Shown piece by piece: positions 6,965-12,279 of a stretch of DNA of 12,279 nucleotides. A program made the translations under genes and the position numbers. The notes under the pieces were generated by a model, which searched no databases, was not told where the DNA came from, and saw only the letters and a list, made by a program, of their open reading frames with translations. How positions within the stretch are numbered: the first letter of the stretch is position 1; every line of letters starts with the position of its first letter. The DNA is from an uncultured Oscillospiraceae bacterium (GTDB lineage Bacteria > Bacillota > Clostridia > Oscillospirales > Oscillospiraceae), in contig CALWVX010000032.1 of NCBI GenBank assembly GCA_944385065.1, forward strand, positions 1 to 12,279. The letters are read 5' to 3'.

Positions 6965-8479
6965 TCAGGTCTCTTCCCACCCCGGCCACTGGCCGAAGGG
7001 GACGAAGGTAAACGCCACATCCCAGGGGGTCTCCCGGTATATCAGATAGGACAGGTCCCCCTTCCAGGGCTGCTCATTGCGGGCAAACCCGGCAAAGGGC
7101 AGCAGGGGCAGCGTCATCTGGACCGCCCCCTGCTCCGCCAGCTCCCGGCCGTAGTCCAGCCGCTGACGAAACACCGCGCAGTTGCCAAAATAGACTCCAA
7201 TCAGGGCGACGGCGGCCGTCAGGGCCAGGACCCGGGTCCACACCGCCGGCCCCATTCCCTCCTCCCTGGCGCAGTCGTACAGGGACAGCAGCACCAGGGC
7301 CAGAATCACATAGCCGGGGAAGAAGTAGCGGTTCCCCCGCACCGAGAGCACCAGCAGGGGGCCGCTGATCAGGCAGAGCGCGGCCGCCAGGGCGGCGGTC
7401 CTCCCTCTGCCTCTGCCCTTCCACAGCGCCAGCATGACAACCCAAAGAACCGCCAGAGCCGCCCCCGTTCCCACCAGCAGCCCGTCGGCAGGGGGCAGCT
7501 CCACCGTCAGGCCCGGGTCGGCCAGGTCCCTCCCCCAGCTCCACAGGCAGATCCCATGCAGGGGCAGGGCAGCCAGCCCGCACCAGCGCCAGGCCGTTCC
7601 CCCCTGCCGCCGCAGGAAGCGCAGCAGCAGGCAGGAGATCATCAGCGCCGCCGGGGCGGGACGAACCACCGTCCCCACCAGCGTCTGTGTCAGGCTGTCG
7701 CCGATCAGGGACAGGCCCAGCTCCCGCAGCCCGTCCGACCCCACCGCTCCATAGCCCGGGGCCGTGAACATGACCGCCGTTCCCAGCACGCTTCCCACTG
7801 CCAGCGCCAGGGCTTCTCCCCGGCCCGGACGGCCCGTCAGCCAGGAGAATCCCAGGGCGATCAGGGCGCTCAGACACAGGAAAATGGTCGTTGTCTCCAG
7901 AAAGAGACAGGCGGCAAAGCTCAGTCCGGCCAGCAGGGCCCGCCGGGCCCCCGGGCTCCAGTTCCCGTCCCCTCTCAGCAGGGGCGGGAGCAGAAGGATC
8001 AGCACCATGGGAGTCACATAGTTGACATAGGCGGCCCCCCAGCTGTACACCTCCTGCCAGATTCCCCGAAAGGAGAGGATCAGCACCGCCAGCAGCAGGA
8101 AGGTTCCCTCCCGCCTCCGGTCCGGGCACACACAGCAGGCCCCGGCCCGGGCCAGCAGCAGCAGCCCTCCGGCAAAATAGACCACCCGCACAAACCACAG
8201 CGGGGTCTCATAGCTCTTGGCCAGCAGCACCCCCAGCAGATTGCCCAGATAGCGCCCGTTCTGGGGCACGCCCACGATCCGGGCCTCGTCGGTCACAGGC
8301 CGCGTCAGCAGAAAATCCGCCAGACTGTCGTACTGCCAGTAGACAAAATAGCAGTCGTCCGACTCCAGCACAAACAGGGCGGCCAAAATCACAACGGCCA
8401 GAATCAGGCCTGCGTTCAGCGGGGAGACGCGGCGTTCCGAACGCGCGATGCGCCGCGCCGACCTCTTGCCCCTTCCCAT
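6965..8479 (-). CDS. DUF6056-like polytopic membrane protein, possible GtrC-type transferase
   Basis: A 504-residue protein with a basic N-terminus, a first helix at about 21-40, then DDCYFVYW with paired aspartates at 41-42, NGRYLGN at 74-80, WQEVYSWGAAYVNYVTP at 141-157, and about ten further helices. The early DD in the first outer loop, the NGR and the W...NY segment fit the DUF6056/GtrC-like group as I know it; I am less sure of this than of its being a membrane transferase-like protein. It is the first gene of the block that ends in gtrA, preceded by a promoter 168 bases upstream. The ribosome site is weak (GCGGGGGAA about ten bases before ATG 8479). Only one candidate start agrees with the hydrophobic profile. 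The C-terminal tail of about 60 residues after the last helix is soluble. Confidence 0.62.
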   Translation of the reverse strand: MGRGKRSARRIARSERRVSPLNAGLILAVVILAALFVLESDDCYFVYWQYDSLADFLLTRPVTDEARIVGVPQNGRYLGNLLGVLLAKSYETPLWFVRVVYFAGGLLLLARAGACCVCPDRRREGTFLLLAVLILSFRGIWQEVYSWGAAYVNYVTPMVLILLLPPLLRGDGNWSPGARRALLAGLSFAACLFLETTTIFLCLSALIALGFSWLTGRPGRGEALALAVGSVLGTAVMFTAPGYGAVGSDGLRELGLSLIGDSLTQTLVGTVVRPAPAALMISCLLLRFLRRQGGTAWRWCGLAALPLHGICLWSWGRDLADPGLTVELPPADGLLVGTGAALAVLWVVMLALWKGRGRGRTAALAAALCLISGPLLVLSVRGNRYFFPGYVILALVLLSLYDCAREEGMGPAVWTRVLALTAAVALIGVYFGNCAVFRQRLDYGRELAEQGAVQMTLPLLPFAGFARNEQPWKGDLSYLIYRETPWDVAFTFVPFGQWPGWEET

Positions 8480-8502
8480 TTCCGCCGTTCCCCCGCTCTC
8501 TC

Positions 8503-8534
8503 CGGCTCCATCCCCCGGATGGAGCCGATTTTTT
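8503..8534 (+). terminator. Perfect plus-strand terminator inside the leader of a minus-strand gene
   Basis: Arms CGGCTCCATCC (8503-8513) and GGATGGAGCCG (8517-8527) pair over 11 bases around a CCC loop. On the plus strand they are followed by A and six T residues (8529-8534). The minus strand has no T-tract after the hairpin, so the sense is plus. No plus-strand gene is visible to its left. In the minus transcript the same hairpin would lie about 24 bases before the start codon at 8479. Confidence 0.75.
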
Positions 8535-8541
8535 CTGATTG

Positions 8542-8647
8542 TAATGTCTCAATTGATGTGAAAACGACTGGGATCAGCCGTTTTCATATCAATTGCGCGG
8601 CAATGCCGCGCGAATAAACCGCACAGCGGTTTATTCCGCAGACATTA
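8542..8647. repeat. Nested element: three hairpins inside an outer inverted repeat
   Basis: Outer arms TAATGTCT (8542-8549) and AGACATTA (8640-8647) enclose three back-to-back hairpins. The first pairs 8550-8566 with 8579-8595 (17 bases, one imperfect position). The second pairs 8595-8601 with 8605-8611. The third pairs 8612-8622 with 8626-8636 (11 bases, perfect). Only three bases (8637-8639) stay unpaired between the third hairpin and the outer arm. It resembles a palindromic intergenic repeat or a branched structured RNA. It occupies most of the leader of the DUF6056-like gene, and its right arm merges with a possible -10 box. Confidence 0.85.
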
Positions 8648-8676
8648 TTGTAGCATAATCGTCATCCAACCGGCAA
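8647..8676 (-). promoter_or_regulatory. Probable promoter of the DUF6056-DUF6020-gtr block
   Basis: The minus strand has TTGCCG (8676-8671), an 18-base spacer and TACAAT (8652-8647), with an extended -10 (TGC before TACAAT). Transcription would begin near 8640 and run through the hairpin element into the gene at 8479. The -35 is poor and the -10 is good. Confidence 0.55.
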
Positions 8677-8714
8677 GTGCGCCGCGGGGGCCGTCTCCGC
8701 CCCGCACGGCGCAC
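8677..8714 (-). terminator. GC-rich hairpin after the GT4-CsaB gene
   Basis: Outer arms of seven bases (8714-8708 with 8683-8677) and inner arms of six form a stem with a two-base bulge and a roughly ten-base loop. It starts seven bases after the stop of the pyruvyltransferase gene. It has no T-tract, like the hairpin after trpB2. It probably marks the 3' end of the upstream transcript. Confidence 0.5.
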
Positions 8715-8720
8715 CTCTGG

Positions 8721-10931
8721 TCAGGAATGGGTCCGCTCCAGCATCTCCAGCAGCAGCCGCTCATTCTCCCCCGCCGCCTGGGTCAGCTGACGGGATTTCT
8801 CCCGGAGCCTGGTCAGCACCCCGTCATAGTCAGCCATGAGCGCGTCGGTCCGCCGGACCGCCTCCTCCAGGTCAAACCGCTCCACATCCCCGGCGGCGGG
8901 CAGGTCCAGCTCCTGAAGATAGCTGGCCACCTTGGGGTCGTAAACCAGACCCAGGGCGGGCACCGCCATTCGGGCGGCAAAAATCAGCGTGTGCAGCCGC
9001 ATGGCCAGACACAGCCGGGCCTGCCCCAGCGCCCCCATCAGCTCCCGGGGGGTGCAGGGCCGGTCCAGCACAAAAGAGGGATTGCGCATCCGGCTGCGCA
9101 CCTGGGCGGTGGCCTCCCGGTCCCGGCTGGGCTGCATCAGCAGAAACAGAATTGGAAGCCGGTACGTCTCATAGAGGTGGTCGCACAGCGCGGCCAGCTT
9201 GGGGAAGAAGTCCTCCCGCCCGGACCAGTCCCGGACGGACACCGCCGCAAAGGGCATTCCCTCCTCCAGGCCGGTCCCGGCCAGCAGCTCCAGCGACCGC
9301 CCGCGGTCCACCGCCTCCAAATGAAACACCGGGTCGGCGGTGACCACCACGTCGGGCCGGCGCACCCCCATCTCCCGCAGCTCCCGCAGAGAGCTGTGGT
9401 CCCGGAGGGTAACCAGAGCGGCGCGCTCCACCACCCGCTTCACCCGGCGGCGATTGGCCGGCTTGCGCACCGGGCCGATCCCGTTGGCATAGAGCATCAC
9501 CGGCTTCCCCAGCAGCTGGGCGCACCGGATCACCGACAGATAATACAGCAGAGAGCGGGTGGAGGTGGTGTCCTGCAGCAGGCTCCCGCCGCCGGACAGC
9601 AGCGCGTCGGACCGGAACAGGGCGGCCATGACCCGCAGCACCCGAAAGCGGGGGATGGCGTCCAGCCCATACTGCTTGAGGGTCAGCGCCGGATCCTTGG
9701 ACAGGACGGTGACCGACACCTGGTCGCTGGCCTCCCGGATCGCCTGCTGAATGGAGTCCAGAATCGCGTCGTCTCCGGCGTTTTCAAAGCCGTAATAGCC
9801 GCTCATCACCACCCGGTACTTTTTCCGTCCGGCCTGGGCATATGCCTCCAGGCAGTCCTGCGCCATCCTGCGCACCGAGTAATGCTCCAGAATCACCTGC
9901 CGCCCATAGGCCCCCAGCTCATCCCGCCGCTGGCGGGGCAGGTCCAGGGCGCCGCTTACCGCTTCCAGCAGCTGCTCCGGCGTGGAAACCGGGTCTGTGC
10001 GGCAGCAGAAGTTGGTATCCACCGCCTTGTCCAGCAGCTCCGGGGTAAACAGGCCGGTATGCCCCTGGGCACCGGACAGAACCACCGCTTTCCCCGCGGC
10101 CATGGCCTCCAGCGCGGCCCGGGACACCCCTACAAAGAGGTCGCAGGCCGCCGCCACCCGGTTCACGTCGGTGCGGGGACCTGTCAGCACCACGCAAGGT
10201 CTGCCCATGGCGCGGTTGACCTCCTCCGCCCGCTCAGACAGTTCTTCATAGACGTCTCCGCCGCCGGTAATCAGGAGCCGCACCCCCGGGTGCCGCTCCT
10301 CCAGCCGGGGGGCCAGGTCGATCAGCTGCCGGGCGGTCCAGGAGGCGGCCTGATCCAGACGGCTCACATGGCCCACCACCATGGCCTCCCCCAGGCCAAA
10401 CTCCTCCCGGACCGGGGCGCCCGAGACCTCAGGCGAAAACTTCTCCGTGTCAATCCCATTGATCGTCAGGGTAATGCGCTCATCGGGAATCTGATACTGC
10501 TCTTTCAGATAGTCCCGGATGTCCTCCGACACCGCCAGGGTGTGCTGCCCCCAGTCGGACAGCCACTTGAGCACGCCCCCCGCCTGATACACCCCGTGGC
10601 AGGAGGTGACGAAGACAAATCCCAGCTTTCTGCGCAGCTTGCCGCACAGAAAAGCGGGAATGCGGGCGTGGGCGTGGACCACATCCGGCCGCTCCTGCCG
10701 GATGACCTGCTCCAGAATCTTCCAGGACCGGAGCATGTCTGGCAGGCTGCGCCGGTTCAGCGGGGCCTGATAGTGGCGGATTCCGGCGGCAGTCACCTCG
10801 GCCACATAGACGCCCCCGTTGGAGACGATGGCCACGTCATGCCCCTGCTTTTTCAGCTCTTTGGAGAGCTCCACAATGTGGGTCTCCGCTCCGCCGATGC
10901 CCAGTCCCATGGTGGCCATGAGGATTTTCAT
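8721..10931 (-). CDS. csaB: Fused GT4 glycosyltransferase and CsaB-type polysaccharide pyruvyltransferase
   Basis: One 736-residue frame holds two enzymes. Residues 1 to about 365 are a GT-B family-4 glycosyltransferase, with MKILMATMGLGIGGAETH at the N-terminus, DVVHAHARIPAF near 83, a donor-domain start at VVGHVSRLD (185-193) and VSRAALEAMAAGK near 269-281. Residues from about 372 are CsaB-like: VMSGYYGFENAGDDAIL, SGGGSLLQD (446-454), NGIGPVRK (483-490) and the late MRLHTLIFAAR (644-654). CsaB adds pyruvate ketals from phosphoenolpyruvate to a secondary wall polymer; in Bacillus this anchors SLH-domain proteins. The join has no stop or obvious linker, and both halves keep their family motifs. 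GGAGGGGG lies nine bases before ATG 10931. It follows the two DUF4330 genes on the same strand. The symbol refers to the C-terminal half only. The sugar and acceptor are unknown. Confidence 0.9.
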   Translation of the reverse strand: MKILMATMGLGIGGAETHIVELSKELKKQGHDVAIVSNGGVYVAEVTAAGIRHYQAPLNRRSLPDMLRSWKILEQVIRQERPDVVHAHARIPAFLCGKLRRKLGFVFVTSCHGVYQAGGVLKWLSDWGQHTLAVSEDIRDYLKEQYQIPDERITLTINGIDTEKFSPEVSGAPVREEFGLGEAMVVGHVSRLDQAASWTARQLIDLAPRLEERHPGVRLLITGGGDVYEELSERAEEVNRAMGRPCVVLTGPRTDVNRVAAACDLFVGVSRAALEAMAAGKAVVLSGAQGHTGLFTPELLDKAVDTNFCCRTDPVSTPEQLLEAVSGALDLPRQRRDELGAYGRQVILEHYSVRRMAQDCLEAYAQAGRKKYRVVMSGYYGFENAGDDAILDSIQQAIREASDQVSVTVLSKDPALTLKQYGLDAIPRFRVLRVMAALFRSDALLSGGGSLLQDTTSTRSLLYYLSVIRCAQLLGKPVMLYANGIGPVRKPANRRRVKRVVERAALVTLRDHSSLRELREMGVRRPDVVVTADPVFHLEAVDRGRSLELLAGTGLEEGMPFAAVSVRDWSGREDFFPKLAALCDHLYETYRLPILFLLMQPSRDREATAQVRSRMRNPSFVLDRPCTPRELMGALGQARLCLAMRLHTLIFAARMAVPALGLVYDPKVASYLQELDLPAAGDVERFDLEEAVRRTDALMADYDGVLTRLREKSRQLTQAAGENERLLLEMLERTHS

Positions 10932-10959
10932 GCGCGTGTTCCCCCTCCGTCTTGTTTGC

Positions 10960-10977
10960 CCGCTCCCGTCGGAGCGG
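10960..10977 (-). repeat. Small intercistronic hairpin
   Basis: Seven-base arms CCGCTCC and GGAGCGG with a four-base loop lie just after the stop of the second DUF4330 gene, in the 52-base gap before the GT4-CsaB gene. There is no T-tract, so it is more likely a processing or attenuation structure than a full terminator. It could also be chance in GC-rich DNA. Confidence 0.4.
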
Positions 10978-10983
10978 AGGCCG

Positions 10984-11484
10984 TCACGGCGTCAAAATCG
11001 CGGTCACGGTGGTGGTGAACTCGGCGTACTTGGAGTAGTAGGTCCGGGAGGCGTTGATCCCCAGGTCGTACACCCGGTTGAGGAAATACCCCTCCTCGTT
11101 CACCAGTCCCTCCCCCTCAATGGTCAGCAGCAGATTGACCGCGCCCTCCACCGGGACGGAGGCCACGGTGCCGTCGGCAAACTCGGCCAGTCCGGTGCCG
11201 GGCTGCTCCTCCACCGCGGTGATTTTCCCCAGGGGAGCGCCGCCGCTCTCATAGTTCAGGTCATATACCTTATCGCCCACATGGATGCTGTCCCGGATAT
11301 ACTCCGGGACTCCCTCCACCTTGACCTGATAGGTAATGGTCTGGGTGGGGACGCTGGTTCCGGTGTGGGGCTGGTTGCTTTTCACATACAGCGCGGCCCC
11401 CAGGGCAATGACCACCAGAATGGCCAGCACATCAATGACGCTGATCTTTCCGAACAGCCGTCCGTTGTGATCTATCAGCTTCAT
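10984..11484 (-). CDS. DUF4330 family membrane-anchored protein (second copy)
   Basis: This 166-residue protein has a short basic N-terminus, the family start GRLFGKISVIDVLAILVVI (8-26) and a single helix at about 16-35. The remaining 130 residues should lie outside the membrane and look beta-rich, with alternating short hydrophobic strands. The function of DUF4330 is not known. Its place directly before csaB, after a glycosyltransferase, suggests a role in wall-polymer assembly or export. Its ATG overlaps the stop of the previous DUF4330 gene as ATGA, with GGAGGAG five bases upstream, so the two are translated together. It is a diverged paralogue of its neighbour: the same plan of N-terminal anchor, then a T-rich segment leading into TITYQVKV, compared with STVRYTVRF in the neighbour. 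Confidence 0.8.
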   Translation of the reverse strand: MKLIDHNGRLFGKISVIDVLAILVVIALGAALYVKSNQPHTGTSVPTQTITYQVKVEGVPEYIRDSIHVGDKVYDLNYESGGAPLGKITAVEEQPGTGLAEFADGTVASVPVEGAVNLLLTIEGEGLVNEEGYFLNRVYDLGINASRTYYSKYAEFTTTVTAILTP

Positions 11485-11984
11485 GCCTGCTCCTCCCGCT
11501 CCACAGCGACCACCGGGCCGCTGGCCATATAGCCTTCGCCTTTGATATAGGTGGTGATCCCCACCCGCAGCTCATAGCCGCCGTCCAGCAGGAACCCGTT
11601 CTGGGACTCGGTGCAGGGGGCCTCCACCGTCACCAGAATGTCCTCATACCCCTCAATGGGGGCCTGAACATACTGTCTGGTCTCCTGATTCAGCACCTGG
11701 GTCACGGCGGGCACCGCCTCCCAGGAGACCACCTGCCCCATCGCATAATTGCGGATATTGTCCACCAGCTGGTCCCCCTCCTGAATCAGAGCGCTGCTCC
11801 CCTCGCTCCAGCGCTGGAAGCGGACGGTATAGCGCACGGTGGAGGTGACGGCGGGATCGGCCTCCTGGGCGGCGGGACGCAGGGCAAACCAGGCCAGCAC
11901 GCCCCCCACAATCAGCACCAGGGCCAGAATGATGCCGTCAAACAGGTTCAGCCGCAGACGGAATTTAGGTGTGTTTTGTTCCAT
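11481..11984 (-). CDS. DUF4330-like membrane-anchored protein (first copy)
   Basis: A 167-residue protein with a basic stretch (KFRLRLNLFDG), one helix at about 15-36, and an outer domain of about 130 residues. It matches the DUF4330 layout more weakly than the following gene: it has FRLRLNLFDGIILALVLI where that one has LFGKISVIDVLAILVVI. AAAGGAG is six bases before ATG 11984. It overlaps the end of the upstream GT4 gene by 20 bases and the next gene by four, so the three form one translational run. A pair of unlike paralogues next to each other suggests a heteromeric complex, which is inference. Function unknown. Confidence 0.72.
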   Translation of the reverse strand: MEQNTPKFRLRLNLFDGIILALVLIVGGVLAWFALRPAAQEADPAVTSTVRYTVRFQRWSEGSSALIQEGDQLVDNIRNYAMGQVVSWEAVPAVTQVLNQETRQYVQAPIEGYEDILVTVEAPCTESQNGFLLDGGYELRVGITTYIKGEGYMASGPVVAVEREEQA

Positions 11985-12279
11985 GTTGTGCTCCTTTCAG
12001 AACTTGACGATAGACGTCCTCCACCCGGCGGGCGAAGATTTCTCCGGTAAACTCGTGTTCATACAGCTCCAGAGCCCGGCGGCCCATGGCCGCGCGCTCC
12101 TCCGGATTTTGGATCAGGCGCTCCATGGCGTCGGCCAGAGCGGCATCATCTCGGCTGGGGAAAATCAGGCCGGTCTCCCCGTCCTTCACCACCCAAGGGT
12201 TTCCCCCGTAGTCGCTGGCGATGGTGGGCAGCCCCAGACTCATCCCCTCCAGCAGGGCCATGGAGGTGGCCTCGGTCCC
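11965..12279 (-). CDS. GT4 glycosyltransferase, C-terminal part (cut by window edge)
   Basis: Only the last 104 residues are in the window; the frame stays open past the right edge. They form the donor-binding half of a family-4 glycosyltransferase: the visible part starts GTEATSMALLEGMSLGLP, which contains the family E-x7-E pattern (EATSMALLE), followed by ASDYGGNPWVVKDGETGL and the usual C-terminal helix that crosses back. These enzymes move a sugar from a nucleotide donor to a lipid-linked or glycan acceptor in the cytoplasm. The gene overlaps the first DUF4330-like gene by 20 bases, so it heads or continues the same unit. An ATG at 12261 is internal and not the true start. Sugar specificity cannot be told. 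Confidence 0.88.
   Translation of the reverse strand, partial: GTEATSMALLEGMSLGLPTIASDYGGNPWVVKDGETGLIFPSRDDAALADAMERLIQNPEERAAMGRRALELYEHEFTGEIFARRVEDVYRQVLKGAQHGTKHT

Noticed and set aside
6878..8617. Plus-strand open frame of 579 codons opposite the DUF6056-like gene
   Set aside because: Shadow of a membrane-protein gene: reverse reading of Leu/Ala codons gives Gln/Pro/Arg-rich sequence. It also runs through the terminator at 8503-8534.
8727..11018. Plus-strand open frame of 763 codons opposite the GT4-CsaB gene
   Set aside because: The minus strand encodes two well-marked enzyme domains. The plus frame has low-complexity His/Gln/Pro/Gly composition and no recognisable domain.

Overview
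The window looks like chromosomal DNA of a high-GC, endospore-forming member of the Clostridia, most likely Oscillospiraceae (Flavonifractor/Lawsonibacter-like). The clues are spmA/spmB, a clostridial AbrB-type regulator with a C-terminal cysteine cluster, a tryptophan T-box, and gram-positive surface-polymer genes with DUF4330, DUF6020 and CsaB-type domains. This placement is inference; no rRNA or marker gene is present. Every gene except abrB lies on the minus strand.

Left part (1-1910): a stand-alone TrpB2-type tryptophan synthase beta chain. It sits behind a complete leader: a sigma-A-like promoter, a T-box with a UGG (Trp) specifier, a T-box core motif and an intrinsic terminator. The leader shows that the gene answers to uncharged tRNA-Trp. 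No trpA lies in the window on either side of it, which suggests indole salvage.

Middle part (1984-3694): spmA and spmB, spore maturation proteins with adjacent cistrons, are divergent from a small abrB-like regulator. The regulator has a near-consensus promoter and ends in a perfect bidirectional terminator.

Right part (3706-12279): a surface-polysaccharide region read leftward, in two blocks. The downstream block is DUF6056-like membrane protein, DUF6020-like membrane protein, GtrB-like lipid-linked glycosyltransferase, then GtrA-like flippase, with tight spacing or overlaps. The upstream block is a GT4 glycosyltransferase (cut by the window edge), two tandem DUF4330 membrane-anchored proteins, and a single 736-residue protein that joins a GT4 glycosyltransferase to a CsaB-type pyruvyltransferase. 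The blocks are separated by 241 bases holding a promoter, a nested array of three hairpins inside an outer inverted repeat, and a perfect terminator pointing the opposite way. Together the genes look like machinery that builds, pyruvylates and glycosylates a cell-wall polymer: GtrB-like enzyme charges a polyprenyl carrier, GtrA flips it, and one or both GT-C-like membrane proteins would transfer the sugar outside the membrane.

Nothing in the window is clearly a wholly new system. The best leads are the GT4-CsaB fusion, the Gtr-like module with two candidate external transferases, the structured intergenic element at 8542-8647, and the opposing terminator at 8503-8534. No tRNA, rRNA, CRISPR, insertion sequence or phage gene was recognised.
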